53,020 nucleotides of DNA from Clostridiaceae bacterium UBA5444 (GTDB lineage Bacteria; Bacillota; Clostridia; Clostridiales; Oxobacteraceae): the NCBI GenBank assembly GCA_002426575.1, contig DIRE01000089.1, positions 3,513-56,532 on the forward strand. Reading direction: 5' to 3'. Shown one piece after another: positions 1 through 7,843 of this stretch (position 1 is the stretch's first letter; each line of letters opens with the position of its first letter). The position numbers and the translations under genes are program-made. Under the pieces are notes generated by a model, which did no database searches, was not told where the DNA came from, and was given only the letters and a program-made list of their open reading frames with translations.

Positions 1-155
1 TTGACTTCCGCTGCTCCAAAATGCCCATTTTTCCCAAAGTAGATAAATAGGATAAAAATGGGCATTTAAGTCGCTGCTACAGTAAATCAACATATCCGGG
101 GATTAGCATTTTACCGATAAGTCAATTCAACATATCCCGAAATCAGCACTTTGAC
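1..155. repeat. Intergenic repeat cluster (ATCAACATAT family), first copy
   Basis: This non-coding stretch is built from repeats. A perfect 14-bp inverted repeat (AAATGCCCATTTTT at 18-31, its complement at 54-67) encloses a 22-bp spacer. A roughly 26-bp imperfect direct repeat beginning TCAACATATCC occurs at 87-112 and again at 127-152, a 40-bp period. The opening ACTTCCGCTGC and the AATCAACATAT word recur at 34104-34157 in the same relative order, so this is one copy of a dispersed intergenic element, probably cut by the window edge. No ORF or known RNA is recognisable. Confidence 0.6.
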
Positions 156-164
156 AAAATAAAC

Positions 165-202
165 AGGCTGGCTTAAAGTAGAAAAGCTACTTAAGTCAGC
201 CT
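165..202 (-). terminator. Terminator of the first SASP gene
   Basis: The arms at 165-181 and 187-202 pair over about 16 bp with one bulged A and one G-T pair, around a 5-nt loop. On the minus strand the hairpin is followed by a T-rich stretch. It lies just past the stop of the leftward SASP gene. Confidence 0.75.
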
Positions 203-214
203 ATTTAACCTTTA

Positions 215-502
215 TTACCATTTAGGTATCCTGCCATTTTTAAAATCTTCTTCTCTTCTGTCCCTGTTTCTTCTTGTCATTATGCCGCCTATTTGGCCTG
301 TCTCTTTTGCAGTAAGACTGCTCCATCCATACTTTTCTACTTTATCTTTAAGCCCTAATTCTTCAGCTATTTCGTATTTTAACCTTTCTCTTTCTTTTTC
401 CTCATCAGAAAGTTTTTTATTAGATGTTATTTTTGCCTTTATAACTTTCTTAAATGGTGTTTTGCGAATTAAGCTATCATCCAAAAAATCATAGTACTTC
501 AT
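215..502 (-). CDS. Alpha/beta-type small acid-soluble spore protein, divergent
   Basis: Proteins of this family coat and protect DNA in the dormant spore and are degraded by GPR protease at germination. The 95-residue product has the family core in its C-terminal half: KYEIAEELGL (about 42-51), then KYGWSSLTAKETGQIGG and MTRR. The GW...TA.E.G pattern is closer to the SspF-like branch than to major SASPs. The N-terminal 35-40 residues are a lysine-rich extension that ordinary SASPs lack. The ATG follows a GGGGG ribosome site. It is monocistronic, behind oppF, with its own terminator. Expression in the forespore is inferred from the family only. Confidence 0.75.
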   Translation of the reverse strand: MKYYDFLDDSLIRKTPFKKVIKAKITSNKKLSDEEKERERLKYEIAEELGLKDKVEKYGWSSLTAKETGQIGGIMTRRNRDRREEDFKNGRIPKW

Positions 503-585
503 ATAATACCCCCTTAGTACTTAAATATTATATGGAAATACTATGATTTTATTCATAAGTTAATATTACTGTTATCACAATAATA

Positions 586-1563
586 TTAATATAGATGACA
601 TGCAACGAAATGATCTTTATCTACTTCTTTTAATTCAGGCATTACTTCTGAACATATTGGTTTTGCATATTTACATCTTGCCCTAAATCTGCATCCAGGC
701 TTTGGGTTAATAGGACTTGGTACATCACCCTCAAGTACTATCCTTTGCCTGCTTCTTTCAATATCCGGATCTGGAATAGGAATAGCCGAAAGAAGTGCCT
801 GAGTATATGGATGCAACGGTTTTTTATAAAGCTCTGCACTTGATGCAAGCTCAACTAATGTACCTAAATACATAACTCCAACCCTATCACTTATATGCTT
901 TACCATAGAAAGATCATGAGCAATAAATAAATAGGTAAGACCCTTTTCTCTTTGGAGTTTAATTAATAGATTAACTACTTGAGCTTGTATTGATACATCT
1001 AAGGCTGATATAGGCTCATCGCAAACAATAAAGTCAGGCTCTACTGCAAATGCCCTTGCAATACCAACTCTCTGCCTTTGCCCTCCAGAGAACTCATGAG
1101 GGAACCTGCTTGCATGCTCTTTATTTAAGCCTACAGACCCTAAAAGTTCATATATCTTTTCTGTTCTTTCCTTCCCAGTATATAAATGGTGAATATCTAT
1201 TCCCTCACCTATAATATCTCCAACAGTCATCCTTGGATTTAGTGATGCATAAGGGTCTTGGAAGATTATCTGTGCCCTTTTTGAAAACTCCTTTTTCCCT
1301 CTTTTATCTAGGTTTTGTACATTAATGCCATCAAATATAACTTCTCCACTAGTTGCAGGATACATTCCTAATATGGTTCTGCCTGTTGTAGTTTTACCAC
1401 ATCCTGATTCTCCAACAAGCCCTAAAGTTTCCCCTTCTTTAACAACAAATGAAACATCATCTACAGCTTTTAATATGGATTTAGATCCGACCCTAAAGTA
1501 TTTTTTTAAATTTTTAACTACAAGTAATTCCTTCTGATTAGTAGACAATCTTGTTTCCTCCAT
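586..1563 (-). CDS. oppF: Oligopeptide ABC transporter, ATP-binding subunit OppF/DppF
   Basis: This is the second ATPase of an oligopeptide/dipeptide importer. It shows Walker A GESGCGKTTTGRT (about residues 53-65), signature FSGGQRQRVGIA, Walker B FIVCDEPISALD and the C-terminal oligo_HPY extension with its cysteine cluster (CRFRARCKYAKPIC), usual for this subfamily and probably an Fe-S site. Its 325 residues are normal for the family. It is the last gene of the leftward oppABCDF run and overlaps the end of oppD by 26 bp. The ATG at 1563 has a poorly placed ribosome site. A TTG at 1548 lies 8 nt after a GGAGG and may be the true start. Confidence 0.93.
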   Translation of the reverse strand: MEETRLSTNQKELLVVKNLKKYFRVGSKSILKAVDDVSFVVKEGETLGLVGESGCGKTTTGRTILGMYPATSGEVIFDGINVQNLDKRGKKEFSKRAQIIFQDPYASLNPRMTVGDIIGEGIDIHHLYTGKERTEKIYELLGSVGLNKEHASRFPHEFSGGQRQRVGIARAFAVEPDFIVCDEPISALDVSIQAQVVNLLIKLQREKGLTYLFIAHDLSMVKHISDRVGVMYLGTLVELASSAELYKKPLHPYTQALLSAIPIPDPDIERSRQRIVLEGDVPSPINPKPGCRFRARCKYAKPICSEVMPELKEVDKDHFVACHLY

Positions 1564-2566
1564 TTCCTATGGGAATATCAACCTTTGGTGCATATGGATG
1601 GTGTAACCAGCACTGCACCTTATGGGTGTCACTAATTTCTGTCACCTCTGGAATAGCCTCTCTGCATATCTGCATGCAGTAATTACATCTTGAGGCAAAA
1701 GGACATCCTACTGGAGGTGCTAGCAAATCTGGAGGAGTACCTTGGATTGATGTCAAGTCTTCCTTCTGATTTAAATCCAATCTAGGCACTGAACTAAGCA
1801 ATGCCCATGTATATGGATGTTGTGGATAATAAAATATATCATCAGTATTTCCTCTTTCAACTATCTGGCCTGAATACATAACAATAACATTTTTTGCAAT
1901 ATCAGCAACAACACCTAAATCATGAGTGATAAGTATTATTGCAGTACCCAATTTCTTCTGTAAATCCTTCATTAAATCTATTATCTGAGCTTGTATTGTA
2001 ACATCTAATGCTGTTGTTGGCTCATCTGCAAGAAGCAATTTAGGATTACATGCGAGAGCTATAGCTATCATTACCCTTTGCCTCATACCTCCAGAAAACT
2101 CATGGGGATACTGTTTTGCTCTGCTTTCTGCGTTTGGTATCTCAACAAGTTCCAGCATCTTTACTGCCTCTTTCAATGCTTCCTTTTTTGACATACCATT
2201 ATGAATTATTAAGCTTTCAGCAATTTGATTCCCTACTTTCATGGTAGGGTTTAATGATGTCATAGGGTCTTGAAACACCATGCTCACTTCTGACCCTCTA
2301 TATTGTTCTAATTCTTTATTTGTAAATTTCAGTATATCTTTCCCATCAAAGTGGACACTGCTCCCTTTTTTAATTTCTCCAGGAGGAGTTTGTATAAGTC
2401 CTATTATAGTTTTAGCTGTAACAGTCTTTCCACATCCGGATTCACCGACAATGGCCAAGGACTCTCCTTTATCAACATCAAATGATATTCCTCTTACTGA
2501 CTGAACTTCGCCAGCATATGTGTGATATGAAACTCTCAAATCTCTTACTTCAAGTAGCTTTGCCAT
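1538..2566 (-). CDS. oppD: Oligopeptide ABC transporter, ATP-binding subunit OppD/DppD
   Basis: This is the first of two ATPases that energise peptide import. It shows Walker A GESGCGKTVTAKT, Q-loop VFQDPMTSLNP, signature FSGGMRQRVMIA, Walker B LLLADEPTTALD and an oligo_HPY-type tail with CPFASRCNYCMQIC. Its 342 residues are normal. The ATG follows a GGGGG ribosome site. It sits 14 bp after oppC and overlaps oppF, so the two ATPases are probably translationally coupled and act as a heterodimer. Confidence 0.94.
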   Translation of the reverse strand: MAKLLEVRDLRVSYHTYAGEVQSVRGISFDVDKGESLAIVGESGCGKTVTAKTIIGLIQTPPGEIKKGSSVHFDGKDILKFTNKELEQYRGSEVSMVFQDPMTSLNPTMKVGNQIAESLIIHNGMSKKEALKEAVKMLELVEIPNAESRAKQYPHEFSGGMRQRVMIAIALACNPKLLLADEPTTALDVTIQAQIIDLMKDLQKKLGTAIILITHDLGVVADIAKNVIVMYSGQIVERGNTDDIFYYPQHPYTWALLSSVPRLDLNQKEDLTSIQGTPPDLLAPPVGCPFASRCNYCMQICREAIPEVTEISDTHKVQCWLHHPYAPKVDIPIGNGGNKIVY

Positions 2567-2580
2567 ATATATCTCCCCCT

Positions 2581-3498
2581 TTACTGTCTAAGCTTTGGAT
2601 CAAGAGCATCTCGTAATCCATCACCAAGTAAGTTAAATGCCAATACAGTCAAACATATAGCAAGTGCAGGAAATATAAGTTCATGAGGATGATTTGTCAT
2701 AACCCCTTGTCCTTCAAAAACCAATGCACCCCAGCTAGTGTCAGGCGATTGTACCCCTAATCCCAAGAAACTTAAAAAGGCTTCATCAAATATAAATCCT
2801 GGTACATCCATTGTCATGTACACAATAATAATACCTATTGTATTAGGTATTAAGTGCTTAAATAGCACTCTACTGGAATTTGCTCCTAATGCCTTTGCAG
2901 CAAGTATATACTCAGAGCCTTTAAGCTGCATTACCTGCCCTCTTATAAGCCGCGCAATGCCAACCCATCCAGTTATACACAATGCTAATATCAATGTAAA
3001 AACGCCTTTAGGAAGAACTAATAGCAATAATATAACAACTAATAGGTAAGGGACACTTGCAACTACTTCTGCAATTCTCATCATAACCATGTCGACTTTT
3101 CCGCCAAAGTATCCGCTTATGCCTCCATATATACATCCTACTACAAGCTCTATAAAAGTTCCTACAAACCCTATAATTAAAGAAACCCTTCCGCCTTTCC
3201 AAACCCTTACAAACAGGTCTCTGCCAAGGTTATCTGTTCCAAACCAATGCTGTGCAGAAGGTCTTTGGTTTAATAACTCATAATTTTGTTCACTAAAATC
3301 TTGTTTAGAAAATATAGGTACAAATATTGTCAGTACTATAATTACCAGTAAAATGCCAAGTGATAATATTGCTACTTTATTTTGCTTTAGCCTTCTCCAA
3401 GCATCCTGCCAGAAGCTTAAATTGGGTCTTACGATAGCTTCAGCATCTTTATCTTTACAACCTATTATCACAAACTTATCTTTATTTACATCTACCAT
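2581..3498 (-). CDS. oppC: Oligopeptide ABC transporter, permease OppC/DppC
   Basis: This is an inner-membrane permease subunit. An N-terminal cytoplasmic segment of about 40 residues precedes the first membrane helix (ILLVIIVLTIFVPIF). The periplasm-side segment contains HWFGTDNLGRDLF, a hallmark of OppC/DppC proteins. The binding-protein-dependent transport domain with several helices follows, with the EAA-type loop (AAKALGANSSRVLFKHLIPN) that contacts the ATPase. Its 305 residues are typical. It lies 11 bp after oppB and 14 bp before oppD, and the ATG has an AAGGAGGGG ribosome site. Confidence 0.94.
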   Translation of the reverse strand: MVDVNKDKFVIIGCKDKDAEAIVRPNLSFWQDAWRRLKQNKVAILSLGILLVIIVLTIFVPIFSKQDFSEQNYELLNQRPSAQHWFGTDNLGRDLFVRVWKGGRVSLIIGFVGTFIELVVGCIYGGISGYFGGKVDMVMMRIAEVVASVPYLLVVILLLLVLPKGVFTLILALCITGWVGIARLIRGQVMQLKGSEYILAAKALGANSSRVLFKHLIPNTIGIIIVYMTMDVPGFIFDEAFLSFLGLGVQSPDTSWGALVFEGQGVMTNHPHELIFPALAICLTVLAFNLLGDGLRDALDPKLRQ

Positions 3499-3509
3499 AA
3501 TACCCCTCC

Positions 3510-4463
3510 TTACTTTTTATTAGTAGCTTCAAGCTTTATTCTTGGATCTATTAGCACATAAATAATGTCAACAATTAACAGTGATAATACATAAAGGAAC
3601 GAGAAAAATACCGTAAGAGACATTACAACCGTGTAGTCCCTATTTCCTATTGCATTTACTAATTCTCTTCCAAGTCCTGGGACTGCAAATAGTTGCTCAA
3701 CTACAATAGTACCAGTAATTATACTTGCTATTCTTGGTCCTAATATAGTTACTACAGGGATCATTGCATTCTTTATTATATGCTTCCAAACTAATGTAAA
3801 CTTAGGTACCCCTTTAGATTTTGCCATTAATACATAGTCTTGGTTAATTACATCAAGTACGGCAGTCCTCATAAATCTTGCATTTGATGCAATGCCAGGT
3901 AATGCTAGTGAAAGGGTTGGCAAAACGGTATATTTAAAACCTGAAAACATATGTGTTTTACCTGTCCACCCTGCAATTGGCAATCCAAACTTTCCTCCTA
4001 CATATAATTGCAAAAGTACTGCAAGAACAAAGCTAGGTATTGATATTCCTATTATAGCAATAAACATTACAGTATAATCGACCCATGTTGATCTGTGGAA
4101 AGCTGCTATAATACCTAATGGCAGTCCAATAATAAGTCCTAATAACACTGCTTGTATGCCTAGTTTAAATGATGCTGGAAATTGATCCTTTATTATAGTA
4201 TTAACGCTTCTGCCTGGATAATGAATGGATTCACCTAAATCCCCTCTTACAAGATCATATAGATAATACCCATACCTAACGTAAATCGGCTCATCAAGCT
4301 TATATTTTTTCCTTATATTTTGCTGTACGCTTTCCGGTAATGCCTTTGCTTTTGCCCCTATTGGGTCACCAGGTATAAAATTAACTAACATAAAAGTAAC
4401 CGTAGCAATAATAAAGAGTGTAATAAACATATAGCCTATCCTCTTCATTATATATTTCCCCAT
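3510..4463 (-). CDS. oppB: Oligopeptide ABC transporter, permease OppB/DppB
   Basis: This is the partner permease of OppC. The first helix starts at the N terminus (MKRIGYMFITLFIIATVTF), followed by the OppB signature region NFIPGDPIGAKAKALPE. The transport domain has about five further helices and an EAA-like loop (MAKSKGVPKFTLVWKHIIKN). Its 317 residues are normal. It follows oppA after a 110-bp gap that holds a strong hairpin, which probably lowers permease expression relative to the binding protein. An internal ATG at codon 6 is an alternative start. Confidence 0.94.
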   Translation of the reverse strand: MGKYIMKRIGYMFITLFIIATVTFMLVNFIPGDPIGAKAKALPESVQQNIRKKYKLDEPIYVRYGYYLYDLVRGDLGESIHYPGRSVNTIIKDQFPASFKLGIQAVLLGLIIGLPLGIIAAFHRSTWVDYTVMFIAIIGISIPSFVLAVLLQLYVGGKFGLPIAGWTGKTHMFSGFKYTVLPTLSLALPGIASNARFMRTAVLDVINQDYVLMAKSKGVPKFTLVWKHIIKNAMIPVVTILGPRIASIITGTIVVEQLFAVPGLGRELVNAIGNRDYTVVMSLTVFFSFLYVLSLLIVDIIYVLIDPRIKLEATNKK

Positions 4464-4498
4464 TAATGTCCCTCTCCCTTCTCTCCTTATAATAGCAG

Positions 4499-4530
4499 AA
4501 CTACAACAGGATCTATGTCCTGTTGTAGTT
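4499..4530 (-). terminator. Hairpin between oppA and oppB
   Basis: A perfect 13-bp stem (4499-4511 with 4518-4530) with a 6-nt loop follows the stop of oppA on the coding strand. No T-run follows, so I read it as a partial terminator or an mRNA 3'-end stabiliser. This fits the usual excess of binding protein over permease in such operons. Confidence 0.7.
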
Positions 4531-4573
4531 GCTACTTACAAATGGAAATGTAGTATTTAAAATCTAGCACATA

Positions 4574-6256
4574 TTATTTTCCTTGTACGTAAACATCTCT
4601 CAAAATATAATATCCGCTAAATGCTGGTATATACATACCCTTCATATAGTTCTGTTCGAATGAGTTTACGTCTTGATAAAAATAAGGAGATATTACTGCA
4701 TCTTTTACAAGAAGCAATTCTTCTGTCTCTCTAAATAATTCCAATCTCTTTTTCTGATCTGTTTCTGTGCTTAACTTCTTAATTAAATTATCATACTCAG
4801 CGCTCTTATATTTTGCTTCATTATTTGGGTTGTTGCTTGTAAATATTGAGAAGAATGAGAGTGCATCATTAAAGTCTGCTCCCCATCCACCTGTACAAAT
4901 ATCAAAGTTTCCTTGCTGTCTATCGCTAAAATATGATGGACCATCAACAGCATATTTAATTTCGATATTAATACCTAAATTCTTTTTAAGTTGGTTTTGA
5001 ATATATTGTGCTTGAGCTGTTCTTGTTGAGTTAGCTTTTCCTTGTAAAAGCGTTAACTTAATCTTTGAAGGATCAGGATCTTTTCCTAACTCTTGTAATC
5101 CTTCAGCCAATAACTTTTTAGGATCTGGGTTATCAGCCATAACCTTCTTTAGAGGCTCTTCAATGTTTTGTCTATAATCATCATCTCCAACTGTAAGAAC
5201 TGGTGGAACCATACCGAATGCTGGTATGTTTCTCTTCCATATTATATCTATTTGTTGCTGTCTATCATAAGCAAGTGATATTGCTAATCTTATTTTAGGA
5301 TTCTTTAAATATTCATTAGTATGATTAAAAGTGTAATAGAATACTGATGGTAAAGCACCTTGAACGTGTTTAAACTCTCCGCTTTCTGCTTGTTTTGAAA
5401 GTCTAACTAGGTCATCACCTGATGCTCCTGCCATATCAAGCTCTTTTGTTTCAAACATCTTAACTATTGTAGTTGGCTCCTCCAGTACTGTACCAACTGC
5501 CTTTTGAAGCTTAATGTTTTTTGCATCCCAATATTTTTCATTCTTTGCATAAACTATTTTAGAGCCCTTTGCATATTCAGATACTACAAATGGTCCATTA
5601 TAAACAGTCTTGTCTATGCTTGACCCATACTCTTTGCCATACTTTTCAACTATATCTTGCCTCTGAGGTGATAATCCACCAAATGCAAGCATCTTTTCAA
5701 AGTATACTGTTGGTTGTTCTAGTGTTACCTCAAATGTTTTATCATCTACTGCTTTTATTCCAACATCCTCTATTTTAGCTTTTCCTTCTCTATAAGCTTC
5801 TACGCCTTTTACGCAGTTTATAAATTCACCATAATCTGCAGCTGTATCTGGATTTACTAATCTTTTCCATGCATATTCATAGTCATGAGCGGTAACTGGT
5901 TTATCATCTGACCATTTAGCATCTCTTAATTTAAAAGTGTATACAAGTCCATCATCTGATATCTTTACATCTTCTGCACCTGCTTTTTCAACATCGGGTT
6001 TTCCGTCCTTTTCTACTTCTCTAAATAAGCCTTCATAAACATTTGACATTACAGTAAAAGATTCCATATCATTTACTGCACAAGGGTCAAGAGATGAAAA
6101 ATCATATCCTACAAGATTTACAGTTTGATCTGCATCAATTTCCCCGTTATTAGACTTGTCTCCCCCGTCTGTTTCTTTAGCCCCGCAGCCTGTCAATAAA
6201 ACAGAGATAACAAGCATAAACGAAAGTAAAACAGATAATACTTTCTTCCTTTTCAT
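4574..6256 (-). CDS. oppA: Oligopeptide-binding lipoprotein OppA
   Basis: This is the extracellular solute-binding component (SBP family 5) of the oppBCDF importer. A basic N terminus (MKRKKV) and hydrophobic signal segment end in the lipobox LLTGCGAK, giving lipidated Cys24, consistent with Lgt encoded at 15086-15853. The mature part carries SBP_5 features such as GLVYTFKLRDAKWSDDKPVT and a KRLVNPDTAADY segment. Its 560 residues are typical of oligopeptide binders rather than dipeptide or nickel binders. The ATG follows a GGGGG ribosome site. It is the first gene of the operon, and the actual peptide preference cannot be read from sequence. Confidence 0.93.
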   Translation of the reverse strand: MKRKKVLSVLLSFMLVISVLLTGCGAKETDGGDKSNNGEIDADQTVNLVGYDFSSLDPCAVNDMESFTVMSNVYEGLFREVEKDGKPDVEKAGAEDVKISDDGLVYTFKLRDAKWSDDKPVTAHDYEYAWKRLVNPDTAADYGEFINCVKGVEAYREGKAKIEDVGIKAVDDKTFEVTLEQPTVYFEKMLAFGGLSPQRQDIVEKYGKEYGSSIDKTVYNGPFVVSEYAKGSKIVYAKNEKYWDAKNIKLQKAVGTVLEEPTTIVKMFETKELDMAGASGDDLVRLSKQAESGEFKHVQGALPSVFYYTFNHTNEYLKNPKIRLAISLAYDRQQQIDIIWKRNIPAFGMVPPVLTVGDDDYRQNIEEPLKKVMADNPDPKKLLAEGLQELGKDPDPSKIKLTLLQGKANSTRTAQAQYIQNQLKKNLGINIEIKYAVDGPSYFSDRQQGNFDICTGGWGADFNDALSFFSIFTSNNPNNEAKYKSAEYDNLIKKLSTETDQKKRLELFRETEELLLVKDAVISPYFYQDVNSFEQNYMKGMYIPAFSGYYILRDVYVQGK

Positions 6257-6301
6257 TTTATTTCCCCCTTTAATTTAATACTTTTATTGTATTTATAATA
6301 A

Positions 6302-6329
6302 GTATAATAAGCAAATTTACTTATTATAC
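6302..6329 (-). promoter_or_regulatory. Inverted repeat in the oppA promoter region
   Basis: A perfect 10-bp inverted repeat (6302-6311 and 6320-6329, arms of the form GTATAATAAG) with an 8-bp spacer lies about 46 bp upstream of the oppA start. Its outer arm includes a TATAAT-like -10 on the minus strand (within 6323-6328). A repressor site over the promoter is the simplest reading. The binding protein is unknown. Confidence 0.4.
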
Positions 6330-6916
6330 ACAATTATTAAGTGTGTTATACGGACATTCGTTCGCCATATAAATACAATTTAATATTATCATTCTATCAC
6401 CATATCAATTATTCTTCAATAAAGTTACAAATATTTATCCGTCATTTATTTTTAGATTATTGTTGATGATATTCTTGCATAATATGGTTGATACTTTTAT
6501 TAATTGTACATACTTTAGGCCATTTTTAAAGAAATATTGGTAAGTATTAGGCTTGTCTGCATATTGCACACGCAAAAAGCTTATATTTATTAATAAATAA
6601 TTTTTTATATCATAGCATATGCAAATACCTATGTCAATAACAAAATTAAATTGCATAATAGTACAACTATACAGAATTTTCTCATATACCACAAAGTGCC
6701 ATATCCTGAATTGTCCAGTACATCCCACCCTTGATTATCAAGGGCTTCTAAATTTAATTATACTTCATTTTTTCTTTTTTACAAACTTTATTACAATATT
6801 TATATTTAAGGCTAATTTTCACGTGTTAGCGAATATTCTGAAAATTGCAAGTTCTAATTTTTTTCTTGAACTCTACTGTGCATAAAATTTCATTTTAAAT
6901 ATTTTACATATTCTTA
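6330..6916. other. Non-coding divergent intergenic region
   Basis: Together with flanking control elements, about 780 bp separates oppA from the DeoR-type gene. It is very AT-rich. The short reading frames here overlap on opposite strands, lack convincing ribosome sites and have low-complexity products, so I call no gene. No riboswitch fold was recognised. Confidence 0.5.
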
Positions 6917-6945
6917 TTGACACATAAAGCTTGTACTGGTATTTT
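6917..6945 (+). promoter_or_regulatory. Promoter of the deoR-asd-dapA-dapB run
   Basis: A perfect -35 TTGACA at 6917-6922 is followed after 17 bp by TATTTT at 6940-6945 (4 of 6 matches to TATAAT). It predicts a start near 6952 and an 80-nt leader before the ATG at 7034. Confidence 0.6.
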
Positions 6946-6961
6946 AAATATAAGCACAATG

Positions 6962-7004
6962 TTAGCACATAATTGCAATATTGTAGTCAAATTATTAGCA
7001 CATA
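6962..7004 (+). promoter_or_regulatory. Direct-repeat operator candidate
   Basis: The 10-mer TTAGCACATA occurs at 6962-6971 and again at 6995-7004, with starts 33 bp apart (about three helical turns). A related TAAGCACA lies at 6951-6958. The array sits just after the predicted transcription start and before the DeoR-type gene, a position suited to autoregulation. The binding protein is inferred. Confidence 0.45.
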
Positions 7005-7033
7005 GTGAATATAATACTTCAGGGGGATTTATT

Positions 7034-7801
7034 ATGCTAACTGAGGAAAGAAAGAAAATAATACTTCAGATGCTAGAAGAAGATGGAATTGTAAAAATAA
7101 ATCAGCTTGCAGAAAAGTTTGATGTTTCAATTTATACCATCAGGAGGGATCTAACCGATCTTGAGAAAAAAGGCCTTCTTAAAAAAACTCATGGAGGCGC
7201 TGTTAAAATTCAAAAGGCCATGTGGCTTCCTACCATAGAAGAAGGCGAAAAAGAAGCAATGGCTGAAAAAAAAGCAATCGCTAAAAAAGCATCTGAATAT
7301 ATAGAAGATGGTGACACTATCTTTCTAATTGGGAGCATGATCACTCGGGCCATAATACCTTACATTTTCAATAAGAAAATAACGGTTGTCACAAATTCTA
7401 TAGACATAGGTAAAATCGTCTGCCAATACTCTAATATAGAAACAATAATAGTTGGAGGCAGAGTCAAGAACTTTAAAGGGAACATACTTGGAGGCAGGGC
7501 AATTAGTGATGTTAATGCCTTCTATTTTGACAAATCAATTATTCCATGTGCAGGTATTGAATCAAAAGGCGGGGTTACAACATCCACTATAGATACAGCA
7601 GATTTTACCCGTGCAGTAATAAGCTCTACAATGGAAAATATAGTTGTAGCAGATTACAGAAAAATAGGAAGAGTTACTTTTTCAAAGGTGTGTGATGCAT
7701 CTGATATAAAAATACTAATCACTGATGAAAAAGCTGATAAAAATGAATTAGACAAAATATCGAAAAAAGGTGTTTCCATTGAAACCGCAGTAGAATCTTA
7801 A
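7034..7801 (+). CDS. DeoR-family transcriptional regulator
   Basis: The 255-residue protein has an N-terminal DeoR helix-turn-helix (about 3-57), with the family signature IYTIRRDLTDLEKKGLLKK and HGGA. The C-terminal DeoR sensor domain includes VVTNSIDIG and the phosphosugar-type effector fold. I start it at the ATG at 7034, which has an AGGGGG ribosome site and begins the typical MLTEERKKIIL; an upstream extension to 6917 would read through promoter DNA. It lies 43 bp before asd and is probably co-transcribed with it. DeoR proteins usually sense phosphorylated sugars, so control of lysine genes would be unusual; its effector is unknown. Confidence 0.88.
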   Translation: MLTEERKKIILQMLEEDGIVKINQLAEKFDVSIYTIRRDLTDLEKKGLLKKTHGGAVKIQKAMWLPTIEEGEKEAMAEKKAIAKKASEYIEDGDTIFLIGSMITRAIIPYIFNKKITVVTNSIDIGKIVCQYSNIETIIVGGRVKNFKGNILGGRAISDVNAFYFDKSIIPCAGIESKGGVTTSTIDTADFTRAVISSTMENIVVADYRKIGRVTFSKVCDASDIKILITDEKADKNELDKISKKGVSIETAVES

Positions 7802-7843
7802 GATTAGGATTAAAATTAGAATTAATTAGGGAGGTAATTATAA

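Noticed and set aside
87..152. CRISPR array
   Set aside because: Only two imperfect repeat units with a 14-bp gap, no further copies and no cas genes nearby.
6435..6885. Overlapping open frames of 97 and 88 codons on opposite strands
   Set aside because: Both are low-complexity products of AT-rich DNA, lack ribosome sites and overlap each other; the region is better read as non-coding.
6917..7033. N-terminal extension of the DeoR-type gene
   Set aside because: It begins with the TTG of the -35 element, runs through the promoter and repeats, and the family starts at the ATG at 7034, which has a good ribosome site.
7802..7843. Lysine riboswitch ahead of asd or dapH
   Set aside because: The gap before asd is only 42 bp, and the leaders at 6950-7033 and 11180-11359 show none of the conserved lysine-riboswitch elements.
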